Shown: piece by piece, positions 8,030 through 15,490 of the stretch
Layout of the letters: every line of letters starts with the position of its first letter
How positions within the stretch are numbered: position 1 is the stretch's first letter
NCBI GenBank assembly: GCA_043774925.1
Contig: JAYVSZ010000054.1
Span: forward strand, 1-54,259
Length of the DNA: 54,259 bases
Direction of reading: 5' to 3'
From: JAYVSZ01 sp043774925
GTDB lineage: Bacteria > Pseudomonadota > Gammaproteobacteria > Burkholderiales > Methylophilaceae
Program-made: the position numbers and the translations under genes
The notes under the pieces: model-generated
Databases searched by the model: none
Seen by the model: only the letters and a program-made list of their open reading frames with translations
What the model was told of the DNA's origin: nothing

Positions 8030-8243
8030 TTGTGGTATCCTTTTAACCATTTGTTATTAGTAGCATTAGTGTATTACGCTGCCATTATGGTAAAAAATAT
8101 GCAATATTCGTACCAGGCCGCACAAGCCATATAAATAGCGGCTCTCAGCTGTTTTTTACGAATAAATTTTTTGGCAAAATGATGAATTCTCGACGATTAT
8201 GACAGATTATTGACACACTTTAATGCAAAATGAATGTTAAATT

Positions 8244-9962
8244 ATGTTAAACAATTTCAAATTAAACCAATTATTAGTCGCTAATTCGCAGCGAATTTTG
8301 GCGCTAATGCTGCTGAGTTTGCATGCGTTTTTGATTTGGAGCGAGGACGCCAGCCACTTTCAACGCGCCGTTTTTTTGTGCCATTACGGTTTGTTTTTGC
8401 TGTGGCAGCCCATTTGGCGCAGCTCAGAAAAACTTTCCAAAGCCAGCATCATACTATTCATCGCTTTCGGCTGGCTGGCTTACAGCTTTAACAATTGGTG
8501 GTTTACCGCTATTTGGCTGACAGCCTTATTCGGCCTGCTTGGCGGACGCATTTTCTCTGAAGAAAGCAAATCGAACCGCCTGATACACATTTTGGCCGCT
8601 AGCTACCTTTTGGCCATGTTGCTACTCTGGGTGGTACCAAAGCTGCTTGGCGCTTCTGGCGATTTAGAAGCAGCGCAATTTACGATTACTTACCTGCTAC
8701 CGCTACTGCCAATTGCTGTCTTTTTTGTGCCTAGCGCCTCAGCTAAAGCAGGTCAATTGCCTATCATCGATTTTTTCTACACCTTGTTACTGACGCTTAT
8801 TGCGTTAGTTTTGGTGCTGGCGAGTTATGCGGTTGGGTCGCTGCACCAAGTCAATTACATACAAATCATGTTTGTGACCATATTCGGCCTAGCGCTCATT
8901 TTGGGTGCGTTTAGCATGCTGTGGAAGCCAACGACGCGCTTTTCTGGCGTTGAGCTGATCATGTCGCGTTACTTGCTAAGTATTGGCATGCCTTTCGAAA
9001 AATGGGTGAAAAATATCGCCACGCTAGGCGAGGTTGAATCGAATGCAGATAGTTTTGTGCGGGGCGCAATGCAGGAGATGAGAACGCTGCCTTGGGTTTC
9101 TGGCGTTTCTTGGTTGGCGGACGACACACAGGGCAAGCTTGGCGAGGCTTCTAGCCATAGCACTAATTTTAACTTTAAAGATTTGCACATGACTTTGCAC
9201 ACGCGCTGGCAGATTTCGCCCGCTTTATACGTGCATGTGCGCTTGCTGACGCAGATTATGGGTGAGTTTTATGTGGCCAAACGCCGCGAGGAAACCATGC
9301 GCCAAAACGCTTATATGCAAGCTTTTTATGAGAGTGGCTCGCGCTTAACGCATGATATTAAAAACATTTTGCAATCGGTCGGCACCTTGGTTTCTGCCGC
9401 AGAGCAAACCAGCGATAGTGATAATGAAGCCTTGGTGAGCTTGATTCGCCGCCAATTGCCGATGTTGAATCAGCGCATTGGCGCAACGCTGGATAAACTC
9501 AAAGCGCCTGGCGAAGAAAAGAAAAGACTTGAAAAGATGTCCGCTTGGTGGAAAAACTTGCAATTGCGCCATCAGCAAGCGGATATTGAGTTTGTTGCAG
9601 ATAGCTTGCCCACACAAAATATTAATGCGGAAGTGCTGGATAGCGTGCTGGATAATTTGCTGAGCAATGCGGCGGAAAAGGCGAAATATCAGCCTAATGT
9701 GCAAATTAAAGTGGAAATTTATAACGATGCGCAGCATGGTTTTTGCGTAGACGTGACGGATACTGGCAAGGCGATTGACAGTGCCGTTGTAAATGATTTA
9801 TTTAAAAAGCACATTGCCTCGCACAATGGCTTGGGGGTTGGTTTATACCACGCTGCGCACGATGCCAAACAAGCGGGTTACACGCTAGGCGTGGCGAGCA
9901 ATGTGAGTGGCGCGGTGCGTTTTAGGGTAACACTGGCAGAAAACCAAAATGTTGAAACATAA
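8244..9962 (+). CDS. Orphan membrane sensor histidine kinase
   Basis: A 572-residue kinase. Residues about 15-225 hold many hydrophobic helices, residues about 240-345 a GAF-like or linker region, then the phosphoacceptor motif RLTHDIKNILQS with His370, and a C-terminal HATPase domain with an N-box (SVLDNLLSNAAEKA), DVTDTGKAI and LGVGLYHAA. The layout recalls PrsK-type (PEP-CTERM system) kinases, but that specific link is not proven. No response regulator is adjacent; the divergent neighbour is the orphan prepilin. The start has no clear ribosome site, so its exact position is uncertain. Confidence 0.8.
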   Translation: MLNNFKLNQLLVANSQRILALMLLSLHAFLIWSEDASHFQRAVFLCHYGLFLLWQPIWRSSEKLSKASIILFIAFGWLAYSFNNWWFTAIWLTALFGLLGGRIFSEESKSNRLIHILAASYLLAMLLLWVVPKLLGASGDLEAAQFTITYLLPLLPIAVFFVPSASAKAGQLPIIDFFYTLLLTLIALVLVLASYAVGSLHQVNYIQIMFVTIFGLALILGAFSMLWKPTTRFSGVELIMSRYLLSIGMPFEKWVKNIATLGEVESNADSFVRGAMQEMRTLPWVSGVSWLADDTQGKLGEASSHSTNFNFKDLHMTLHTRWQISPALYVHVRLLTQIMGEFYVAKRREETMRQNAYMQAFYESGSRLTHDIKNILQSVGTLVSAAEQTSDSDNEALVSLIRRQLPMLNQRIGATLDKLKAPGEEKKRLEKMSAWWKNLQLRHQQADIEFVADSLPTQNINAEVLDSVLDNLLSNAAEKAKYQPNVQIKVEIYNDAQHGFCVDVTDTGKAIDSAVVNDLFKKHIASHNGLGVGLYHAAHDAKQAGYTLGVASNVSGAVRFRVTLAENQNVET

Positions 9963-9992
9963 AACTAAAACTTAAAACATAGAAACCAAAAC

Positions 9993-10020
9993 AAAAAAGG
10001 TGGCAATTGCCACCTTTTTT
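9993..10020. terminator. Bidirectional terminator
   Basis: A fully palindromic element: A-run, GGTGGCAATTGCCACC, T-run (9993-10020). It sits between the convergent ends of the sensor kinase (plus) and the cytochrome gene (minus) and has a T-tract in both directions, so it can serve both. Confidence 0.9.
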
Positions 10021-10032
10021 TAACAACTCAAT

Positions 10033-10677
10033 TTAACGCAAACCCTGCATATAATCCGCCACTGCCTGCATTTCAGCGTCAGTCATTTTAACGGCAATCG
10101 CCGTCATCATCGGCGCATTCGCACGCTCACTGGTGCGGAAAGTTCTAAGCTGTTGTAGCACATAATCTGCGTGCTGCCCTGCTAAGCGCGGAAACTGATT
10201 TGGAATACCCGCGCCATTGGCACCATGACAGGCCGCGCAAGCTGGCACTTGCGTTGCAGCGATGCCGCCACGGTATATTTTTTCACCTAGCGAACCTGCA
10301 CCGTTGGCTTTCGCTCTGCCTAAAGTTGGTTTTTTTGCCGAAAAATACGCCGCTAAGTTTTTCATTTCTTCAGGTGTTAAATTGGCGACAACACCGCCCA
10401 TCACTGCATTGGCACGCTTGCCCTCTTTAAAGTTAATAAGCTGTTTTAACAAATAAGCTGGGTGCTGCCCTGCCAATTTTGGATTCGTGGCAATCACGCT
10501 ATTGCCTTCTGCACCATGGCAGGCGGCGCATACTGTTTGCACAGTTTTTTCTGCTGAACTGGCTTGTGCTGAACTCGCTTCTGCTGGCTTTAAGGCGGGA
10601 TCTGCTAATTTTTCTGTAGCAAAGCTAGATGTTACAATGATCCAAGCGCCAATAAGCGCAATAAAACTTAAACGCAT
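10033..10677 (-). CDS. Diheme cytochrome c4-type protein
   Basis: A 214-residue periplasmic electron carrier. The N-terminal about 20 residues form a signal peptide (MRLSFIALIGAWIIVTSSFA). Two CAACH heme-binding motifs head two similar halves of about 85 residues, each followed by an HPAYLLKQL- or HADYVLQQL-like segment and a distal Met region (MGGVVANL, MMTAIAVKM). This is the cytochrome c4 pattern; family members pass electrons to terminal oxidases. It is a single gene, divergent from engB, with a terminator just downstream. Confidence 0.93.
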   Translation of the reverse strand: MRLSFIALIGAWIIVTSSFATEKLADPALKPAEASSAQASSAEKTVQTVCAACHGAEGNSVIATNPKLAGQHPAYLLKQLINFKEGKRANAVMGGVVANLTPEEMKNLAAYFSAKKPTLGRAKANGAGSLGEKIYRGGIAATQVPACAACHGANGAGIPNQFPRLAGQHADYVLQQLRTFRTSERANAPMMTAIAVKMTDAEMQAVADYMQGLR

Positions 10678-10795
10678 ACATACTCCAAAAATTGGTAACT
10701 ATTTAATTAATCTAATATTTTCGATACTGTATTTTATCAAAAAACATCCGTTCGTGATAGCATTCGCGGCTTAACCTAAGGCTTTTAACCTCTTT

Positions 10796-11434
10796 ATGCC
10801 ATTGTTCCAAAACGCTACTTTTTATATCTCTGCGCATCACCTGCGCGATTTACCGCTGCCCAACGGCATTGAGATTGCCTTTGCAGGCCGCTCCAACGCG
10901 GGCAAATCCAGCGCGTTAAACACGCTCGCCAACCATAATCGCTTGGCTTTTGTCAGCAAGCAACCTGGCCGCACGCAGCTAATTAACTTTTTTAGCATTA
11001 ATCCAGACAAAGGCAACGACAAATTTTTGGTCGATTTGCCTGGTTACGGCTACGCCAAAGTGCCAGAGGCCATGCGCGCGCACTGGCAAACCGTGCTTTC
11101 GCGCTATTTAAGCGAGCGCACTAGCTTGACTGGCCTAGTGCTGGTGATGGACAGCCGCCACCCGCTGCAGCCGCTGGACCGGCAAATGTTAGATTGGTTT
11201 TGCTTTAGCGGCCGGCCAGTGCACGTGTTGCTCACCAAATCAGACAAGCTATCGCGCGGCGAAGCCGCATTAACGCTTGCCAAAGTGCGTAAAGAGTTGA
11301 ATGAAAAATGGGGAAATTGCAGCGCACAATTATTCTCTAGCCTGAAAAAACTCGGGGTAGAAGAAGCCGAAGGTGTGATTGGCCAATGGTTTGATGCACC
11401 GCCGCCAGATTTGGTTTATCTGGCAAAAGAGTAG
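10796..11434 (+). CDS. engB: Ribosome biogenesis GTP-binding protein EngB (YihA/YsxC)
   Basis: A 212-residue small GTPase of the EngB family, needed for large ribosomal subunit assembly. G1 GRSNAGKSS at about residues 31-39, G3 DLPGYGYAKV and G4 LTKSDK are present, along with the family segment KQPGRTQLINFF. It faces away from the cytochrome c4 gene; the engB/cytochrome c4 arrangement is conserved in many beta- and gammaproteobacteria. Its 3' end abuts the stop of the convergent trmB without a spacer, and no terminator is visible between them. Confidence 0.96.
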   Translation: MPLFQNATFYISAHHLRDLPLPNGIEIAFAGRSNAGKSSALNTLANHNRLAFVSKQPGRTQLINFFSINPDKGNDKFLVDLPGYGYAKVPEAMRAHWQTVLSRYLSERTSLTGLVLVMDSRHPLQPLDRQMLDWFCFSGRPVHVLLTKSDKLSRGEAALTLAKVRKELNEKWGNCSAQLFSSLKKLGVEEAEGVIGQWFDAPPPDLVYLAKE

Positions 11435-12151
11435 CTAAATACTCAAAAAAACCAAATCCCACACGCCGTGGCCTAGTTTTATTCCTCGGTTCTCAAATTT
11501 GGTTAAAGGCCTGTAGCTCGGTTTTTCAGCATAAGCTTGCGTGGTATTTTTAAGCTGCGGCTCGGCTTGTAAAACCTCCAAAACCCACTCCGCATACTCC
11601 TGCCAATCGGTCGCAACGTGAATATACGCGCCAGTTTTGAGTTTGCTGCACAATAATTTAACAAACTCTGCCTGTATCAATCTGCGCTTGTGATGGCGCT
11701 TTTTATGCCACGGATCGGGGAAGAAAATATGCACGCCGTCCAAACTTGCATCTGGCAGCATATTTTCCAGCACTTCCACCACATCATGCTGAATAATGCG
11801 GATGTTAGTAAGCGCTAACTCCTGTATAAGCTTAAGCAGAGCCCCAATACCAGGCGTATGCACCTCGGCAGCGAGAAAATCACAATCAGGTAAAGTTTGT
11901 GCGATTTTGGCTGTGCTTTCGCCCATGCCAAAACCAATTTCGAGGATTTTTTTACTGTCTTTTCGGCCAAAAACTTGGTTTAAATCCAGTTTATTTTCAG
12001 CATAATCAATGCCAAATTTTGGCCAGCCAGTTTCTAGCGCGCGTTCCTGACCTTTGGTTAAACGGCCTTGACGCAACACAAAACTGCGAATGCGACGATG
12101 TTCGGGGCTTGTTTTTTGCTGCAACTCTATTTCATTTTCCATAGCCAGCAT
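11435..12151 (-). CDS. trmB: tRNA (guanine-N7-)-methyltransferase
   Basis: A SAM-dependent enzyme that makes m7G46 in the tRNA variable loop. Family marks are RRIRSFVLRQGRLT near the N-terminus, the SAM motif LEIGFGMGEST, HIFFPDPWHKKRHHKRRL, and the C-terminal FENRGIKLGHGVWDL. I prefer the ATG at 12149-12151 (238 residues), which is preceded by GAAGG; a further in-frame ATG at 12167-12169 lies inside a long inverted repeat, and one at 12140-12142 is also possible. It follows the MidA-family gene on the same strand with the repeat between them. Confidence 0.94.
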   Translation of the reverse strand: MLAMENEIELQQKTSPEHRRIRSFVLRQGRLTKGQERALETGWPKFGIDYAENKLDLNQVFGRKDSKKILEIGFGMGESTAKIAQTLPDCDFLAAEVHTPGIGALLKLIQELALTNIRIIQHDVVEVLENMLPDASLDGVHIFFPDPWHKKRHHKRRLIQAEFVKLLCSKLKTGAYIHVATDWQEYAEWVLEVLQAEPQLKNTTQAYAEKPSYRPLTKFENRGIKLGHGVWDLVFLSI

Positions 12152-12162
12152 TATAACCTTCA

Positions 12163-12247
12163 CCGTCATTCTGAGCGTAGCGAAGAATCCAGTAGCAATG
12201 GTGCAATATTAAAACCTCTGGATTCTTCGCTACGCTCAGAATGACGG
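12163..12247. repeat. Perfect 30-bp inverted repeat
   Basis: The arm at 12163-12192 and its exact reverse complement at 12218-12247 enclose a 25-base loop. Each arm contains the motif CTGAGCGTAGCGAAGAATCC, a phrase that recurs as an intergenic repeat in many unrelated bacterial genomes. The right arm ends immediately before the MidA-family stop codon (12248-12250), and the element fills the gap upstream of trmB. There is no T-tract typical of a terminator. Confidence 0.9.
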
Positions 12248-13390
12248 CTATAGCGTATGCGACTTATCGCCTTCCTTAAAGCCTATCAAGGCTTGATGCA
12301 TATTTTTTGTAAACGCAATCACCTTAAACAACTCACCCATTTCGGCGGGCGATAAGTATTTTTGCGCAGCGGCAGCAAGCTGCATAAATTGCGGCGAATC
12401 GGGCGAATGCTGCGCCATGATGTCCAAAATGCCGCAATTGATTAAAAACTGCGCTTGTGTGACATAGCCTGCGAGGCTTATTCCATGCGCCTCTTCAGCC
12501 AACTGGCTAAAATTCACATGTGCGGTAATATCTTGCAAGCCAATATTAATCAGCGGGTTACTATGCGCGTAATGCTGAAAATGGCACATGAGCGTGCCCT
12601 GGTTACGTTGCGGGTGGTAATATTCTGCCGCACTAAAGCCATAATCAATCAGCAAAATTGCGCCCGTTTCCAGCGCATCGGCAAGGCTATTGATTAACCC
12701 TGTTGCGGCAGGGCAAAACTCAGTCAGGTACTGCTCTGGCAGGCAGTATCCATGCGCCTCTCCAGCCAGTGCCTTATTCTCTAAAACTTTGTCTTGCCAC
12801 ACAAAATCGCCTTCAAAAGCCACGCCACGCTCGTATAATTCGTCCTTATTTTTAACCACCAAATGCACGGGAAGCGCGTCCAAAACTTCGCTGGCTAAGA
12901 TTAAACCAGCAAAATTTTCAGGCAACTTTTCTAACCAAACCACGCGCTCAAATAAAACTTGCGGTAGCTTATTCTGCAAGGTTTCGTGCTGAATTTGGCG
13001 CAAGTGGTCGCTCACTTCTAAAATAAAATAGCGTTTCGGGCTTTGCTTTAATTCAGCTAATTCTAGCAACAAATCTGCCGCTAACTTGCCCGTGCCTGCG
13101 CCTAATTCCAATATATCGCCACCGCTGAAAGCCAATATCTGCGCGGTCTGCCGCGCGATAGTTTGCGCAAATAGCGGCGAAATCTCAGGCGCAGTGACAA
13201 AATCTCCAGCTTGACCGAACTTTTGCGCGCCGCCGCTGTAATATCCTAAGCGCGGCGTATAAAGCGCCATGTGCATAAATTCTGCAAACGAAATCCAGCC
13301 GCCAGCAGCGTATATTTTTTTAGCAATTAAATCGCGTAACAGCTGGCTGTGCGCTTGTTGTGCGGCAGATGGAATAGGTAATGCACTCAT
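12248..13390 (-). CDS. MidA/NDUFAF7-family SAM-dependent methyltransferase
   Basis: A 380-residue COG1565-type class I methyltransferase. The conserved opening ISFAEFMHMALYTPRLGYYS, the segment FGQAGDFVTAPEISPLF, the SAM motif ILELGAGTGKLAADLL and the later LIDYGFSAAEYYHPQRNQGT identify it. The mitochondrial homologue NDUFAF7 methylates an arginine in a complex I subunit; the bacterial role is not settled. The ATG lies only 19 bases from the divergent folM ATG and has no ribosome binding site, suggesting a leaderless transcript. The last codons abut the inverted repeat. Confidence 0.93.
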   Translation of the reverse strand: MSALPIPSAAQQAHSQLLRDLIAKKIYAAGGWISFAEFMHMALYTPRLGYYSGGAQKFGQAGDFVTAPEISPLFAQTIARQTAQILAFSGGDILELGAGTGKLAADLLLELAELKQSPKRYFILEVSDHLRQIQHETLQNKLPQVLFERVVWLEKLPENFAGLILASEVLDALPVHLVVKNKDELYERGVAFEGDFVWQDKVLENKALAGEAHGYCLPEQYLTEFCPAATGLINSLADALETGAILLIDYGFSAAEYYHPQRNQGTLMCHFQHYAHSNPLINIGLQDITAHVNFSQLAEEAHGISLAGYVTQAQFLINCGILDIMAQHSPDSPQFMQLAAAAQKYLSPAEMGELFKVIAFTKNMHQALIGFKEGDKSHTL

Positions 13391-13409
13391 AAGCTATTAT
13401 AATATTGAG
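13391..13409. promoter_or_regulatory. Symmetric -10 element for two divergent leaderless genes
   Basis: The 19-base gap between the two divergent start codons contains ATTATAAT (13396-13403). It reads as TATAAT on the plus strand (13398-13403), ending 6 bases before the folM ATG, and as TATAAT on the minus strand (rc of 13396-13401), ending 5 bases before the MidA-family ATG. Neither gene has a Shine-Dalgarno sequence. -35 hexamers are not obvious on either side. Transcription from this site would start at or next to both start codons. Confidence 0.6.
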
Positions 13410-14168
13410 ATGGATAAAATGGATTTAAAAGATAACAAGGTCGTATTAATTACGGGCGGCGCCAAGCGCGTGGGCGCGGCAATTTGTCGCGAGCTGCACG
13501 CCAACGGCGCCCATTTGATGGTGCATTACAACACATCCGTGCAAGAGGCGCGTGCCTTACAGGCCGAGCTTAACTTGCAGCGCGCTAACTCAGTCGCAAT
13601 TATTCAGGGCGATTTGCTCAACATTGCCGTGCTGCCAAGCTTAGTGGCGGAAACCGTAAAACATTTTGGTAGGCTAGACGTGCTCATTAATAACGCCAGC
13701 AGTTATTATGCGACTGAAATTGGCAAAATTACTGAGGAAAACTGGCACGATTTAATGGGCAGCAACCTCAAAGCGCCGATGTTTTTAGCGCAAGCCGCGG
13801 CGGCTGAGCTGAAAAAAAATCACGGCTGTATTGTCAATATTACCGATATGCACATTGAGCGTCCGAAAAAAGGCTATGTGGTGTACAGCATGGCCAAGGC
13901 GGGTTTGGTCACGCTCACCAAATCGCTGGCGCATGAATTAAGCCCAGAAGTGCGCGTCAATGCTGTCGCGCCAGGACCCGTGCAATGGCCAGAAAACAAC
14001 CCACAGTTTGACGAGGTTTACAGACAACGCGTGATTAGCCAAACGCTACTTAAAAAAATTGGCGAGCCACAAGATATTGCCAAAGCCGTTAAATTTCTGG
14101 TTGCCGATGCACCGTTTATTACAGGGCATGTACTAGCTGTGGATGGCGGGCGGAGTTTGAATTTGTAA
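13410..14168 (+). CDS. folM: Pteridine reductase / dihydromonapterin reductase-like SDR
   Basis: A 252-residue short-chain dehydrogenase. The nucleotide motif TGGAKRVG matches the TGxxxRxG variant that marks pteridine reductases (PTR1/FolM) rather than the usual TGxxxGxG. NNASSYY, the catalytic YSMAK and the VNAVAPGPV segment follow. FolM reduces dihydromonapterin or dihydrofolate with NADPH. I start it at the ATG at 13410, because an extension upstream would run into the divergent gene. It may be leaderless: TATAAT ends 6 bases before the ATG. Confidence 0.9.
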   Translation: MDKMDLKDNKVVLITGGAKRVGAAICRELHANGAHLMVHYNTSVQEARALQAELNLQRANSVAIIQGDLLNIAVLPSLVAETVKHFGRLDVLINNASSYYATEIGKITEENWHDLMGSNLKAPMFLAQAAAAELKKNHGCIVNITDMHIERPKKGYVVYSMAKAGLVTLTKSLAHELSPEVRVNAVAPGPVQWPENNPQFDEVYRQRVISQTLLKKIGEPQDIAKAVKFLVADAPFITGHVLAVDGGRSLNL

Positions 14169-14185
14169 CTTATCAAATAAGCTTA

Positions 14186-15490
14186 TCAAAAATCGACCGC
14201 CTCAAACTTGTGATATAACTGCTTTAAATTAGGGATTGATATTCTAAATTGACTTCGGGGCTTGAAAGATGGTTTGTTAGAACTTGCATTCATTAGCTTA
14301 GTGGCAGGATCGAACACCACTAAACCACGGCTTAATGCAGATAAATAAAGATTAAAGTTTGTCCCTTCGCCAAGCAACGTGGGGCTAGCGTATTGATAGC
14401 AAGGTGGCGTTGCTTTATTGCTTTCGTAAGGCACATACGCAGCCTGTGCATGTTTTTTGTTCCACTTTGTTAATATTTCTTCAAACCCCCACGCCGCAGC
14501 ACATTCTCCAGTGTCGCTAACCAACTCAACCGAACCTTTTACATCTTCAATCACTCTAGTTGTAGCATTAAAACCACTGACAACAAGCGTTAAACCTGTA
14601 GCCTCATTTTTACAATTTGCTTTATGTAAACCTGTAAAATAAATTGTGTCATCCTTTGTTGGCTTGCCATAACGCCTCACAAAGGCTTCAATCCCATGCT
14701 CTTTATAAAAGCCACCTTTTGGCTCTGTAGTAATTAAACTAACTTTACTACTGCTATAACCTTTCAACTCCCAACCCATAAAATCAGGTTCGCCACTTGC
14801 GTTGCGCGGAATCCCGAATAGTGCTTCTAAAGTATACCCTCCACCATTATTAGCCTTGTATGGCTTAATGATTCCCGTTTTATCTAAACTCACTGACGGC
14901 TGCCAGCCGAAGTCTCTAATTTCTGCCAATTTCTCAAGCAGAATAATTTTTGAACTACGTTCTTGTAGCGAAATCTTGAAGAAAACGCTCTCTTTTACAA
15001 ACCTATCCTTCGCTAGCTGACTTCTAAACTCTTGAGCAAGCGAGCTATCAGCGGTGGCTAAATAAGCAAGCGTTTCACCTTTTTTAGTGGTGGCAAAGAA
15101 CAATATCCGACCATCTGAGCTATTGTTAAAATGCCTTAGGTTTGCAGGTACAGGTTGCAAATGCTCACTTGGCGCATATTTGCAACCACGCAAAAAACCT
15201 GAAAGACGAACTTCAGGATACTGCGGATAAAGAATTAGTTGCGCACCTACCGCTTGTTCTGTGCTGGTCTCATCAACCCATAAAAAATTGAGCTTTGCTT
15301 TATAAGTACTATCTTTTCCTTTTGCTATCGCCTCAATTGCTTGAAATGGAAACATTTGCAAAACATCCATGCTTCCACCAAGATATATCTGCTGTTTACT
15401 ATTGTCATTTTCAGCCAATGGTTTGCAAAACGCCTGCACGGCACCAAGTTGTGAAAAGCGATTGAGCAAACTGGCAAGACTATTAAACAT
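14186..15490 (-). CDS. MvaI/BcnI-type restriction endonuclease with an N-terminal extension
   Basis: A 434-residue nuclease of a type II restriction-modification pair. The C-terminal part (from about residue 185) matches the MvaI/BcnI family. GGGYTLEALFGIPRNASGEP leads into DFMGWELK, giving active-site candidates Glu222, Asp236, Glu241 and Lys243 with the same D-x4-E-x-K spacing as MvaI. These family members cut CC(W/S)GG-like sites as monomers. The first about 180 residues are extra compared with MvaI (about 250 residues) and of unknown role. The start overlaps the methyltransferase stop as TAATG, so the two are translationally coupled. Base composition looks more AT-rich than the neighbours. 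The specificity is inferred, not read. Confidence 0.88.
   Translation of the reverse strand: MFNSLASLLNRFSQLGAVQAFCKPLAENDNSKQQIYLGGSMDVLQMFPFQAIEAIAKGKDSTYKAKLNFLWVDETSTEQAVGAQLILYPQYPEVRLSGFLRGCKYAPSEHLQPVPANLRHFNNSSDGRILFFATTKKGETLAYLATADSSLAQEFRSQLAKDRFVKESVFFKISLQERSSKIILLEKLAEIRDFGWQPSVSLDKTGIIKPYKANNGGGYTLEALFGIPRNASGEPDFMGWELKGYSSSKVSLITTEPKGGFYKEHGIEAFVRRYGKPTKDDTIYFTGLHKANCKNEATGLTLVVSGFNATTRVIEDVKGSVELVSDTGECAAAWGFEEILTKWNKKHAQAAYVPYESNKATPPCYQYASPTLLGEGTNFNLYLSALSRGLVVFDPATKLMNASSNKPSFKPRSQFRISIPNLKQLYHKFEAVDF

Noticed and set aside
8210..8243. TTGACA at 8210-8215 as the -35 of the sensor kinase promoter
   Set aside because: No acceptable -10 box lies 16-18 bases downstream (AATGTT), and better matches would place the start inside the gene. 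Not reported as a feature.
12167..12169. Upstream ATG as the trmB start
   Set aside because: It lies inside the perfect inverted repeat and adds residues absent from the family; the ATG at 12149-12151 has GAAGG before it.
13269..13409. Upstream extension of folM to 13269
   Set aside because: It would run through the divergent methyltransferase gene and adds a sequence without SDR features; the Rossmann strand begins just after 13410.
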